This document shows, piece after piece, positions 1 through 13,259 of a stretch of DNA of 64,000 nucleotides (position 1 is the first letter of the stretch; each line of letters opens with the position of its first letter). Below the pieces are notes generated by a model that did not search any database, had not been told where the DNA came from, and saw nothing but the letters and a program-made list of their open reading frames with translations. A program made the translations under genes and the position numbers. Source of the DNA: Limnanthes douglasii subsp. nivea (Eukaryota; Streptophyta; Magnoliopsida; Brassicales; Limnanthaceae); assembly GCA_036936605.1 (NCBI GenBank), contig JAUPFV010000001.1, forward strand, positions 31,629,900 to 31,693,899, given 5' to 3'.

Positions 1-162
1 AAAAAGGCCAAGTAAGGTATTTTATTTTTTCCTTTTTAGGCTTCTTGATCTTATAAGTTAGGAAAAGTATGTTTTAAGACTTAGAAGCCATACCAACCAA
101 CAATATATATGCTTCTAAGACTAAAAGCCAAAAAAACTGATGCCTAAGTCTTATGTCTTCAG

Positions 163-3100
163 GTCGGAGTAGGCAACTCCAAGGTTTGGCTGTGGCTATG
201 ATTAAAGTTTGGGAGGAATGTTCAATCGTAAAGATTGCACTGAAGAGGGGTGTACAATTGACAAGCACTGAGAGAATGGCTGAGGAAATCAAGGTAATAT
301 CATGTAATCGGTCTTTGTACTGTAATTTCTAGTCAACTTGCACTTATTTGAATTTCTTCATCCTTTTTGCATCATCTCAATTTTCAGCATTGAGGAATAG
401 GACTGTGTTCATTTTGCCACCAAGAGTTCATTTGGTGTCCAGCTTATAAGCGGAAATAAGCTGGAAAGCTAAAGCAAATATAAATGTTAACCTTTTAAAA
501 TATGTGCGTAGATTGTTTGGTGCAATAATAAAAGGATCAACTTGTAAGGTAAAAGACGGCATAAAGTGAAGATAAGAACTAAAAAAAATGTTTTTGTTGG
601 AAAATGTCATTTTTAAAGAAGAAGGCGGTGAAACAATATTGAGAAAGAAAAGAATCAAAAAACTACTTTTTGGCCTTTTAATCTTCTACGCTGAAAAAAA
701 CTAAACTGTTTTTAAGCCTACTAAGTCGGACCACAAACAACATTTTTGTGTATAACTTTATAAGCCTAAAAGTTAAAAAGCTTAATGGCACCAAACAACC
801 CCTAAGTTTATGTTTTATATATAGGAAGTTATTTGCAGTCTACATAGTTGGTTGTCTATACAAGCTACAACAATTTTGTGCTGACCTGATCAATAACATA
901 ATACACTGCAGAAATTGACTGGAGCCATGCTGCTTGTTGGGAGCAGAGATTTTCTAGTATTTTATAGAGGAAAGGACTTTCTTTCAGCTGAGGTGGCTGA
1001 ATCATTATTAGAAAGGGAAAGACTGGCCAAGTTTAAGCAGGATGATGAAGAGCAAGCACGATTAAAAGTGTCACATTTGGTTGTACCAAGTGTTAGAAAG
1101 ACTGACGAAACGGGAGCCGCTGGTACTCTTAAGGAAACTCTGTTTGCGGATGCTAGGTGGGGAAAGAAGCCGGATAATGAAACTCTAGAAAAAGAGCTAA
1201 CAAACATGAGAAATGCCGATCTTATCCGGAAGCTGGAAAAGAAGCTTGCCTTTGTAAGTTCTCTTAAGGATTTTCTTGTGCTTCTTTAAGTTTATTATTT
1301 AGAAAAAATCACAATATAAATCCTATCTTTTTGCTTGGGTCTCAAAATAAGCCCTATATAGAGACGGTAAAAATCCGATTAGGGTCGGATTTAGGTCAGA
1401 AAAAGCTTTGTAGTATGATACCAGACTCTGCCTCTAACCTCGACTTTGTTAAGATAATTTTTTAAATTTTCAACTATTTTTATAATTTGTACCCAAGCCG
1501 GATGGACTGACCCGAATTATTACACGTAACGCAAACCAGACTGATTTCAAATCAGACTGTATATTTAATCCTTCCTTAGATTTTGGACATGAACTTTGTG
1601 TCCGTGCCCGACTTTTTTGGATAGTACAAAAAATCGGTCGGCTCAGACAAGATTTTGTCATTTCTACTTATACTTTACGTTGTAACATCTAAAAACATAT
1701 TTGTTTCTCTCATTCAATATAACCGAAAAGTAGAGGTTTTCTTAGGTTAAAAGGTTCATATATTCCACTACCAAAAGATTTGAATTTTACAACTTTCATT
1801 TAATATAGCATTGTTACTGTACCTCTAAGGGTTACTAATGTTTAAATTTCCGGTTGTTATAGGTTAACAGGTTCATACTTTGAATGTTACAATCTAAGAT
1901 ACAATGTTTATTTTTAGACTCAATCAAATACAATTTGGCTCCTAGCAAGTTAGTTATGTTTTGTTGTTCCCTGTTCAGGCTGAACGGCGACTACTGAAGG
2001 CTGAACGAGCCTTGTCTAAGGTAGAGGTATTTTTACAGCCATCAGATCGACAGGCCGACCCAGAAAGCATCACTGATGAAGAGAGATTTATGTTTCGTAA
2101 ACTTGGTTTAAGGATGAAAGCATACCTACTTCTAGGTAAATTAAAACTTCTAAAGTACTTAACTCATCATCTTTCTTTTATCATACAGCCGTGGATGCTT
2201 GTTAGTCTCAGGTTGAGAAATTAGTCTCCTGTTTATAAAATGACACTAGTGGTCCCCCGAGCTGTTAAAAGCACACGCGGCTAGTCCTTTTAACCAAAAG
2301 GAATTAGTTCCCCGAGCTATTAGAATCTTATACATCTACTCCTTGAACTAGTAATGGTAGAATTGAGATTCGTGGAACTAATTTCTCGAACCCTTGATAA
2401 TCTGAGGACTAATGATCATATTCAACCGTCCTCATACATCTAAAATAACACTTGTAGGCACTTCAGCTCTTAAAATCACACTGGGCTTGTTCATTATACC
2501 TAATGAAATTAATTCCCGGCCTATAAAAATCTTACACAACTAGCTCCCGGGCCTAGTGATGGTGCAATTGATATTCGCGGGACTAATGTGTCAAAAACTC
2601 AACAGTCTAATGATGATCATCTGAAATTTGTGATTTTTACAAGACTGAAAATTTCTCGATGAAGGTCGGCGTGGAGTTTTTGATGGCACAGTGGAGAATA
2701 TGCATTTGCACTGGAAATACCGAGAGTTAATTAAGATTTTAGTGAAGGCTAAAAATTTTGAACAGGTAAAAAAAGTGGCATTAGCCCTTGAATCCGAAAG
2801 TGGTGGTGTATTGGTTTCGGTTGACAAGGTCTCTAAAGGATATGCAATAATCGTTTATCGAGGAAAAGACTACCATAGACCTTCTACAATTAGGCCAAAG
2901 AATCTTCTGACTAAAAGGAAGGCTTTAGCACGTTCAATTGAGCTTCAAAGGCTCGAGGTATGTTATTTTATTATTGGTAAAATCTACTTGTTATCCTTTA
3001 TGTTTTGCTCTCTTTCATTCTACGTCCTTTATGTTTGTTTTCAACAGGCTCTCACCAAGCACGCTGAAATTTTGAAGGCAAATGTGGAGAAGCTAAAATC

Positions 3101-3949
3101 TGAAATTGTATGTATATTCATTTTCTGTTTTTGATTATTGTGGGCTAAGATCTGATGTTGGTCCTTCGGGTTTCGGTCGTATACTATTTTAGTTCTCTAG
3201 GTTTAAAAGATATTGAACTAGACCTTCACAATCAGGGTTGGCTGACGAGTCGAATAGTTCGAATTCGACTCACGCTCAGCTTGGATCAATTTGATAATTT
3301 TTCGAGCTCAAGCTCGTACTTTTACGTAAGGCTCAAATTTCTTATCGAGCCCAACAGCACGAGTCGTATAGGATCAGTTCAAATTCGGCTTGAGTTTGGT
3401 TTAAATAATACTTATATTAAAATAGGATAACCAGTTTGCCTGAAATTTAGGCTCGAAGCAGGAAATCTTCACGTTTTAATTACTCTAGTTCTTTTTTTTC
3501 TTATGTTTTGCATTGATAGAAACAAGTGGACCTCATGGAAGACAAAGACGAGTTATATGACGAACTCAATGCTGCTTATTCTAGCGAGGATGAAGAAACT
3601 GTGTCAGAGGTAGTACTAGATAATTTTTTAACTTAATACGAGTTGAGTAAAAAAAAGAACCCGATAATTTGCCTTCAGTATTGAGTTGGCTTTATTTGAT
3701 ACTAACTTAATACTCCTAAGGTTTTGGTTGGTACAAGGGTTAAGATGAGACTGGTTTACCCATTTAATTGATTCATTACTTCATTGTGGATTTCTCTTTT
3801 TATAGGAAGAAGAAGAAGATGAGGCATATCTGGAGACATATGACAGCGAGAATGATGAAGATGAGACCGAAATCGACAGACTAATATCTGCGGACACCAA
3901 TTTTTCATTTGATGGCCAATTGGGGGAACTGGATACAGAATCTGACTGA
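163..3949 (+). CDS. CFM3: CRM-domain chloroplast RNA splicing factor, CFM3-like (5' part outside the window)
   Basis: Seven exons join in one frame: 163-293, 912-1253, 1979-2135, 2665-2957, 3048-3107, 3520-3609 and 3806-3949 (TGA at 3947). All introns are GT-AG and exon phases agree, giving about 405 C-terminal residues. The first exon carries the CRM hallmark [19 protein letters not shown], continued by [20 protein letters not shown] in exon 2. A second CRM domain follows in exon 4 ([19 protein letters not shown], then [15 protein letters not shown]). The tail is coiled and acidic ([20 protein letters not shown]). CRM (CRS1/YhbY) proteins bind RNA and help splice group II introns in chloroplasts. 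The layout and acidic tail look most like CFM3; the related CFM2 is the main alternative. No stop or frameshift is visible, so the gene is probably functional. The N-terminus, transit peptide and first CRM part lie upstream of base 1. Confidence 0.85.
2230..2625. repeat. Diverged direct duplication inside CFM3-like intron
   Basis: Two roughly 160-190 bp stretches (about 2230-2415 and 2455-2625) share, in order, a motif like ccccgagct, 'aatcttacac/tacatct', 'ctagtgatggt' and 'gggactaatg' followed by 'gatgatca'. The copies are diverged but collinear. They lie in the 2136-2664 intron, outside coding sequence. Confidence 0.5.
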
Positions 3950-4640
3950 GTTCGAAGCCTTGTCTAGACTCACTAGATTAAAAGTATGATCGTCTCCAGA
4001 CAGCCTTCTATCTCTACGTGTAAAGGTTCAAAAACATGATATCATCACTAGTATTTCGGTTAAAAGCCATGTGTGATTTTGATTATTCGAGAATCGGTGA
4101 TGTTACATTTGATAAATCAATTGACTAATAATGTATCGACGACCACCACCACACCACCACGACGGGTTGTTTAATCATCTTTTCAGCTGTGTAAGATGAA
4201 ACAGCTAGATGCGCTTCTACTAACGAAGTGTATGTGATATATGATAGAAACTTCAATATCTATATTAAATCTCTGATATAATTTATCGTCTGGTATGTAT
4301 CAACACTGTCCGGAACATTGACCATAGCTCTTTTGGAACTGGTTTGTATCAACACTGTCCGGAACATTGACCATAGCTCCTTTGGATCAGTTCCAAAGGA
4401 ACCAACAGCTATATGGGAGAACCCATCTGTTGTGGTAGAGAACTAATAAGTTGTATTTTTATCCCAACAAACACTATGCAGGGTCATAATTCATTCAATA
4501 TTTATCTAAATGATAGATTAGGTCTTGGATGCTTTAAAGATATCCAAATTTATTTGTGTGATTTTCAACGGGTATATTATTGTTGATACAGTATAATGAT
4601 AGATCAATGTTGAGAAAAATAAAGAGAATTTATTCAGATT
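3950..4640. other. 3' flank of CFM3-like gene with a 49-bp-period tandem repeat
   Basis: This is non-coding 3' flank. A 34-bp sequence beginning gtatcaacactgtccggaac occurs at 4297-4330 and again, exactly, at 4346-4379. An AATAAA-type signal lies near 4617. Nothing else recognisable is present. Confidence 0.6.
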
Positions 4641-4955
4641 ATGCAACCGCCTACTTAAATATAGATATTGGAAATAAAATCTATAAAATCACATATTGAG
4701 CAGTGAACAAGTCAATATTATAGATTTCATTGACAATAAACCTAGGAGATCTAAGATCTTCGCTCATCGAATTGGATACCCTCTTGGTTATTGTACCACC
4801 ACAAGGTCCGAGACCTTAAAAAGTAGTTTTTTAATTCCGTTGGTTGATGTTTTCACTTCTATTTTAAAGATTTTTGGTTTTTGATATGCAAGAGTATGCA
4901 TGTTGGATTTTGGAGATTTCGGACCTTCGGTGTTTCTTCACTATTGTGGCCGAAC

Positions 4956-5153
4956 ATGGAAGATCACAAAGAAGTTAAAGCAATGAAGGTCTAGGTGGAA
5001 GAACAGTTTCATGTTCAACAGAAGGCCAGAAAAGATTTGGAGACCCAACTTAGTGCTCATCATAATAGAATTAGTGACATGAAGCGTAACTTTAAAATAT
5101 CAAAACTGACAAAATATAAGCCTAGACTACCTGAAGCTTTTTCAAGTGGGTAA
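4956..5153 (+). pseudogene. Short coiled-coil-like coding fragment with one internal stop
   Basis: A 65-codon frame runs from ATG 4956 to TAA 5151. It is broken once, by TAG at 4992, after which the reading VEEQFHVQQKARKDLETQL continues with charged heptad-like composition. I do not recognise the family. It may be a remnant of a retroelement antisense ORF or of a coiled-coil gene, or chance. The surrounding 4640-5600 bases show nothing else I can support. Confidence 0.25.
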
Positions 5154-5636
5154 AGCAAACAAAAAATGTGTGTTGTTAAAAATTTCGTAACTCAAAAATA
5201 AGCAACACTGGTTAGTTGGAGATTACTTACAAACAGATAATACAGTGACTAGACTTTTAGTTTCACCAGCTTTTACTAAATCAAACTGAAAAAGTCAATT
5301 GATCACAATATAACTAATGACTTAACGGGTCCAAGGGAGGGAATTTAGAATCATGCCGAATACAAACCATAAACACTAAACATCTCAAACAGCACCAAGA
5401 TCACAACGAATAAATAGATCAACAATAAATAAGGAGAAAATATAAAGATGTGAAGGATCCAAAAAGCATAGTAACTTGAAATTAAAAACCATATCCTTGT
5501 AACAAAAACCATCAACAATGGCTATCCATCAAAACTCAAAAAAGATAAAACTCTAAAATGTGGCTGACATACAAACAACAACAAGGAAACAAACAATATC
5601 TATGTTGTTTGGAGTGCAGGCATATAAAGCAACACA

Positions 5637-7269
<1,633 letters not shown>

Positions 7270-7380
7270 CTTTGGATCTTGAGTTTGGAAAGCTGGAGAA
7301 AGCTCTTTGACGACGGCGCTAGGGTTTTCCTGAAGCTCAAGAAGTTATAGAGAAATTGTATTGTGCGTTTATATAGGAGT
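7270..7380 (-). promoter_or_regulatory. RPS15: RPS15 5' UTR and core promoter with telo-box
   Basis: Reading the minus strand, a TATA-like cctatataaac lies at 7377-7367, about 100 nt before the ATG. A telo-box-like aaaaccctagc lies near 7329-7319 in the leader. Telo-boxes near the start site are typical of plant translation-machinery genes. The transcription start itself is inferred. Confidence 0.6.
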
Positions 7381-7757
7381 GAAGAGATAAATGTGCAACC
7401 CTAGTAAAGCGGGATAGGATTTGCAATTCGGGACCCGGATGTTTCTTATGTTTATATTTTAGACCTTTTAGTTTTTGAAATTGACTTGCTTGATAATTTA
7501 AACATATGAAGTAAAATTGTATTGGAGTTTTTGTATTTGATTTTTAAAATAATTTTTTTATAATATTCGATTGTAAGTTTTGTAAATTTCAAACAAAGCT
7601 TTAAAACATATACTAATCATTTAAATATTAATATATATATATATATATAATTATTTTATTATTTTATTATTAAGTAAAAACCACAATTATATATATTAAG
7701 TTAGCAATCATTGTTAATAAGTGATATTAAGTTAGCAATCATTATTAATAAGTGAAA

Positions 7758-7795
<38 letters not shown>

Positions 7796-8078
7796 GTGTG
7801 CAATCATTATTAATAAGTGAAAATCTAAAAGATGTACCAAACTAAACTAATAGTATCTATTTTCCAAAATTATACAAATAAATGACATAAACTACATTAC
7901 TTTTATATTAATAGTATCTATTTTTTAAAATTATACAAATAAATCACATAAACTACATTACTTTTATATTATTTTAGAATGGTTTGGGTTTATTTTAGTT
8001 TTAAACGAAGTAATCTTTTATGAAATGAGATGGTAGGTTAAGATTTGATTTGAAACGAAGATAACCTAGTTCTACCAA
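7381..8078. repeat. AT-rich spacer with (AT)n microsatellites and short direct repeats
   Basis: No coding sequence. Pure AT dinucleotide runs lie at about 7630-7649 and 7763-7793. Between and after them, a phrase of the form 'gcaatcattattaataagtg' occurs three times (about 7704-7725, 7733-7755, 7800-7820). A longer phrase ending 'acaaataaa.cacataaactacattacttttatatt' is present twice near 7870-7970. Confidence 0.7.
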
Positions 8079-8126
8079 TACCAACATGCTTCTACGGAAA
8101 TAGAAGAAGAATCAACGATAGATGAT
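8079..8126. repeat. Fragment duplicating the 3' edge of the adjacent short LTR
   Basis: The phrase gaaatagaagaagaatcaac seen here recurs at 8165-8184, inside the LTR that starts at 8153. The following 'gatagatgatgcc' resembles the equivalent place in the other LTR at 10705. It looks like a partial LTR copy beside the full one. Confidence 0.4.
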
Positions 8127-8152
8127 GCCAATAAAATTCATGATTCCTATTG

Positions 8153-8489
8153 TGATAACGCAACAGAAATAGAAGAAGAATCAACATGGGTGAAACCTTA
8201 ATAATGTTAAGGGTAACAAAATTTGAAATTTTCAAAGATAAAAATATATTATTCCAAAAACTTAAAATAACTTAAGGCATATCAGGCTTTATATAAGAGC
8301 TTCTCAAACCCCTAAATTATAATACAAAGAAATAAAATAAATATTTTAAAATAAAATAAAATAAACTCTTAATATAATTAGATTTGATTTAAATACATTA
8401 GATACTTGAATAAAATAAATAAACATTGCTTTTGTGAATAAAATAAAATAAATAAACATTGCTTTTGTTTGGATTTTGCTTGGTTGACA
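8153..8489 (-). mobile_element. LTR of a short iMet-primed retroelement, left copy
   Basis: This 337-bp sequence is clearly similar to 10677-11018 in the same direction. Shared stretches include ggtaacaaaatttgaaattt and ttagatttgatttaaataca. On the minus strand it starts TGTcaaccaag and ends ...TTATCA, typical LTR termini. The adjacent minus-strand sequence before it, gaattcgtggacaaattct, resembles the region just upstream of gypsy 3' LTRs. I see no matching target duplication with the other end, so it may be the 3' LTR of one element or an independent copy. Confidence 0.6.
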
Positions 8490-8960
8490 AGAATTTGTCC
8501 ACGAATTCACAACACCGTGATCATTAAGAACCCAAATTATTTATTTAATTTTATTCAATCGTTACATTTGGAATTGTAATTGTTGAGAATAAGATAAATT
8601 CTTCTCGAGTGTTCCTTATTCGAAGTCACATTGAAGCCATCCGGTTGATGAAAAAAACTAATTTCAAAAACCTTTTCATAGCCCGAAGACAACTGGTTTT
8701 GGAAACTTTTTCATAGCATGAGACAACATCTCGATAAACAATTTTTACCTTGATTCGACGATTGGTAGCCAATTTAAACTCATTCAGTAACCGGTAAATA
8801 CGATCGTCATTGAAACAGTTGGTATGCCCCCTCATACTCAAACGATCTTCCCGATCTTCATGACTATGTGGGTTGTTCTCTTCTTTAAACCTTGAATCAG
8901 AATAGCCAAGCTTTATAAACATGCTTCCCCATAGAAGGAACTAAGGCTCTGATACCAATA
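8490..8960 (-). pseudogene. Retroelement internal fragment with initiator-Met primer site
   Basis: On the minus strand the primer-binding sequence TGGTATCAGAGC (8958-8947) is complementary to the plant initiator Met tRNA. A leader and a 98-codon open frame (8922-8626, starting MFIKLGYSDSRFKEENN) follow. I do not recognise a domain; by position it would be a gag-leader remnant. Bases 8490-8620 hold no frame I can support. Confidence 0.45.
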
Positions 8961-9265
8961 TGGTAGTGCCAATCTACGAGATAGAACAGACGACAACAAA
9001 CACAAGTGAAGAAGACGAAACAAGGATATATAAACCCTAACCTTAAGTTAGAGTATAAGCGAGTAAGAGAAAATTCTCAATTTCTATTTATCAAAGTCTG
9101 GCTGGAAGATGCTTTATATAACACTACCCAAAACCCTAATTCCAAATAAGGAAAGTTACATAAATATTTTAAAATAAAATAATGAAATAAAATAAACGCT
9201 AAAATATTTAAACTAGGAGGTTGCAGGTCGAATTTAGGTGTCAAAATTTGTGACAAAGTCACATT
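8961..9265 (-). mobile_element. Second LTR-like sequence, different from the 8153/10677 pair
   Basis: It abuts the primer site at 8947-8958 just as the LTR at 10677 abuts its own primer site, and it begins tggtagtgcc on the plus strand. It shares only the AT-rich 'ataaatattttaaaataaaat' core with the other LTRs. The far boundary, near the 'gtgacaaagtcaca' at 9250-9263, is a guess. It is probably a related short LTR element inserted into or joined with its neighbour. Confidence 0.4.
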
Positions 9266-9583
9266 TTTTAAATCTGACGGGCTCATCGAAATCTTCGATT
9301 TGAGTACCTAATTGACCCAATTTTGATATCTGGGCGAGAAACCAGTCTGTTCGCAGTCTTCGCTACATCATCATTCCCCGGTTGGGAAGAATTCGACCTC
9401 GAATTCGGAATGCTAAAACAGAACTATAAAAACATTGGTGTGTTCACCGTTGATTTCAACTGGTACCAACACAAGGGTGTGAGATGTGAGAATCTGAATG
9501 TTGCAGCTCTTGTCAAGAAGTGGTTTCTCAGCTTTGTCCATTTGTACCATGCCATCGGCATTACTGTGGTCATCGATAACAAG

Positions 9584-10664
9584 CTATAATCCATCCACTT
9601 GTTCTATGTCTGCCTTTTCAACCCATTTACTAAGCACAACAGCACCCTTGCGCGTGTAAAGAGTTGTTGTATTTCTAGTTTCAGACCGTGCTTGTTGTAT
9701 CACATCAAAACCCTTATAGAATGGAACAATTCCTATTTGTTGAATAGTAGATGGCTTCTCAAGTTCTGCAGAGTATATTTCTACCAACAGATTTAAAACA
9801 TTGCAATCTTCTACTTTTAACTTTTTATTGTTTCTTTTATTTCCCTAACCATCACCCGAAACTCCTCGAAATTCTATTATAAAACCTAACATTTTATCCA
9901 TTAAAACACTGATATTTTCTTCTAGCAATCTCTTCATAATATCAAATACAAAAATATCATCTTGTATTTTCACGACACGATAATATGCACCCACAGAGAA
10001 CCGAAACAAAGGTGCCATTGTAGGATAACCAAAAATACCTTGAAGGCGCATCTCCGCGATTAAAGTTATTGCTTCACAATCATTCTTCAACAAAAGCTCT
10101 AGAATGATGTAGTATGATGTACGGAAGTCCGAGAAAATTTCTTGATCTACAAGTTTATCCTCAACATTAATTAGATCTTCATTATTCCATTCTTTAACAT
10201 CAACGATATTCTCTTCAATCTCATCGTCGTAGACATCATAAATCGGATCTCCCGATTCCGACCAAGTTTCATCAGAAATTTCACCCTGGTAGTCAGCCTC
10301 ATACTCAACAAAGAGTGGATGGTCGAGTATCGGCGAACCCTCCATATCACCAATAGCTACTTTATGGATCTCCTTCATCTTTGGTTTTTCCAAATTGTAG
10401 ATGTGACTGTGGTTGGATCATGTGAAAATGACTTTCGCCTTTGAATTTATGGTTGGAGTTTGAAATCCAGTGGTGGTCAACCTTTCAATATCTTCTATCG
10501 CAATCTTCATTTGATGTCGCAGCGAATTCATCCATTCATCTGTGATCGGAACTGATCGAATTCATCACGGTCGACCGATTCGACAAACGGAAGAGTGGAC
10601 TTCCCCCACAAGGATCTCTTTGGCGGCATACATTCGTTACCCACGCCGTAGGAGCTGTGTCGCT
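9584..10664 (-). pseudogene. Gag or linker-region remnant of a short gypsy-like element
   Basis: Downstream of the primer site at 10676-10665 the minus strand reads through a leader (10664-10394) into an open frame of 182 codons (10393-9845). It contains an acidic stretch, ESGDPIYDVYDDEIEENIVD, of the kind found in gypsy polyproteins. A shorter frame (9787-9584) follows. No RT, protease or integrase is present between the LTRs, so the element looks non-autonomous or internally deleted. The assignment rests on context rather than a recognised domain. Confidence 0.45.
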
Positions 10665-10676
10665 CTGATACCAATA
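10665..10676 (-). other. Primer-binding site, initiator Met tRNA type
   Basis: Minus-strand TGGTATCAGAGC, placed immediately after the LTR end (...TTACCA). It fixes the minus-strand direction of the element whose 5' LTR is 10677-11018. Confidence 0.65.
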
Positions 10677-11018
10677 TGGTAACGCAACGGAAATTGGAGA
10701 AGAATCAACGATAGATGAAACCCTAATTCAAAAGTAACATAATGAAACCGTAATCTAACGGTAACAAAATTTGAAATTTTCAGAGATAAAAAAATATTAT
10801 TCCAAAAACTTAAAATAGCTTAAGGCATATGAGGCTTTATATAATAGCTTCTCAAAACCATAAATTATAATACAATGAAATAAAATAAATATTTTAAAAT
10901 AAAATTAAATCAAATCAAATCAAATCCTAATATAATTAGATTTGATTTAAATACATAAGATATTTGAATAAAATAAAATAAAATAAACAAGACTTTTGTT
11001 TGGACTTTCTGGGCTACA
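10677..11018 (-). mobile_element. LTR of a short iMet-primed retroelement, right copy (5' LTR)
   Basis: This 342-bp copy matches 8153-8489. On the minus strand it begins TGTagcccag and ends TTACCA, next to the primer-binding site. The distance between the two copies gives an element of about 2.9 kb. Confidence 0.6.
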
Positions 11019-11519
11019 TCACATTGTAACACCAAATAACCTAACAACAAAAAATTTTCATTTTTTTGTGTATTCTCTTTGACTCAAATAACCAAGAAAC
11101 AAACAAACAAAAATTTGTGGCTATAGGCGTGGACCATTCATTGGCTCAAAGCAAAAAACAAGTTATCGACAAACATCAACTCAAGACCTTAATGAAAATT
11201 TCGCACATAATGGAAACCCCAAACTTAAGTCGAGTTACAACAACCCATCCTCTCACATGTTCACCTATTTTTGTATTAATTCCATATCCAACTTTAATCA
11301 TCTTTTGTCAACTTACACATTGTCCTAACATGGCTCAGTACAACAACAAAAGCACAACTGACATCTTACGCAAACAATTTGAAATTCAACGAGAGGTTTA
11401 TTTTTAATAAAAAAAATCCTTATTTATTTTATAATAAACTATCCTCCTTATTATTTCTTAGTTATAATAATTATCGTTTTCTCTACTTTCCAAAGTATTC
11501 ATAATTTGACCATGCTTTC
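11019..11519 (+). other. Spacer with an unassigned 113-codon frame
   Basis: An open frame runs 11066-11407 (starts MCILFDSNNQETNKQKF). It has no recognisable domain and low-complexity plant-intergenic composition. It could be the decayed N-terminal part of the M1 antisense ORF that follows, or chance. Nothing else is seen here. Confidence 0.2.
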
Positions 11520-12412
11520 CTATATGACAATGAATCCTCACGATATGGATTTTATGGCCAACTTCCAATCTGAAGACATTTTGGTTGGCTTAAGAAAATA
11601 AAAAGAGAGTTGATATCTTTTCAACAATGAGTACTATACATTAAACTAGTTCACGGTAAATTAAAAAATGATAAACAAATCATTGAAAACTCTATTGCTA
11701 CCCTCGAAACAGAAAAATATGTTGTTATTATCAAGAAATAAGAATTACTCAATCAAACAAGGTACCTCTTTGAAAAATTCAAACACAGACTTGATCGCTC
11801 AAAATACTACTCTTTCTAATCAAAATAAAGGTTTCAATGTTGAAATCGAAACTCTAACTACTCAAGGATCTGCTTTAGATTTTAGAAACTAAAATACTTC
11901 AACAAAAATTACATGTTTAAAAAAAATAGAAAGATTCAAAAGATTATAGAAGATGTTGATTAGAAAAATTTCAAAGTTATGACCGAAAGAGAACAAGTTA
12001 TGTTCACCGTTGTTGAGATTTTGATTAAGAAAAATAAAAAATAAATTATATTGTCATTATTGAGTGAAAATCATAACATTCATATAGGAGAAATAGAAGA
12101 GTTATTACCAGAGGACGAACACCCTAATCGGATTCTTGAACTACAAACTTCAAAAGACAATGATGGAAACGCAAACAAGGATGACGAGCTTACCAAATAA
12201 ATCACATCCAAAACCCCCCACTGAAAAGAGAAAAAAAGAATAACATAGACGATGCCAATTTACATATTTCGAGTAAGAAAAATTTGAAACCAAGGATGAT
12301 AAGGCCCTTCCTAAGAAATTTGACAACAAGGATGGCAGTGTCTCTCCCAAGAAACCCGAGACCAATGACGACAAAGCCTTCCCACTGCAAGCTCTCCGCC
12401 TACCAAGTAATT
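11520..12412 (+). pseudogene. M1 antisense-ORF remnant (coiled-coil C-terminal half)
   Basis: Reading the plus strand across several stops gives a coiled-coil-like series (for example DLIAQNTTLSNQNKGFNVEI at about 11800-11860), then TEREQVMFTVVEILIKKNKK, then an acidic and lysine-rich tail. The same series, also on the plus strand and also decayed, occurs in M2 at 39590-39900 (DLISQNTTLSD). It faces the minus-strand M1 polyprotein tail to tail. That is the layout of the better-preserved antisense ORF of element C. The coding potential is destroyed by stops and frameshifts. Confidence 0.6.
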
Positions 12413-12779
12413 AACCAACAAAAATGAAAACTTGGATACAAGACTATACATTTCATATGTTCAAATGTTATTTACTAGATATTCTGAAATATTTGGTTTA
12501 TTTGAATTATATAACTTTGTTTTATTTTTTGTCGAACCATGAATATTTACTTTTTATTTTCATTTAATTTTTTTCTTTAACCTTATCTTTATTGTAGCCT
12601 GTGTTTCATATAGTTGAAGAAATATTATAACATATAAATAATATTATGCTTTTGATATAAACTTTTTTTCCTAAAATGAATTTTGTACCTCATACTTACT
12701 AAATTGACAAGTTAGCAATAAAAATTTTACTTGTACTTAGCTTAAAATTAGCAACGTCTTCATACATTATATCATTTAT
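12413..12779. other. AT-rich linker between M1 antisense ORF and repeat array
   Basis: Non-coding, with no recognisable motif. It corresponds in position to 40190-40580 of M2. Confidence 0.4.
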
Positions 12780-13112
12780 TATGGGGTCGGTATATATCAT
12801 TGCTACTTTATATCAAGGCTTAGTAGGACCATTTGCATAACCTATTACGTTAAAGTAGAGTATGACCACTTGCATAAAATTTCGTTCTTTCAACTTTAGG
12901 CTTGGTTTTTCAACCATAATCATTGATTTGACTATTACGTCATGACACAGTATGACTAGTTGCATAACCTTTCAGATTTTTTGCCTTAGGCTTGGATACT
13001 AATCATAAGCGTTAATTTGACTATTACGTTATAGTACAATATGGCCACTTGCGTAACCTTTAGTTTTTTCAACATTATGTTTGGTTAATTAATAATAATC
13101 ATTTTACATGAC
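12780..13112. repeat. M1 tandem subrepeats, about 89-bp period
   Basis: At least three units with shared blocks in fixed order: 'tatgrccacttgcataacct', 'ttaggcttgg', 'aaccataatcattgatttga' and 'ctattacg'. Units start near 12850, 12939 and 13029, with a partial unit before them. M2 carries a related array in the same place (40580-40925). Confidence 0.75.
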
Positions 13113-13259
13113 CAATTCAATTTTTTCCATATCTTATGACGTTCTCTACCAATTCAAATTTATTGATTCAATGGAAAAAAAAGATATTTTATTGATGAAC
13201 CAAATTTACAACGTGCCTCCTTAAAAACCTTCTCACCCCAACAAAAAGGAAAAAGAGCG

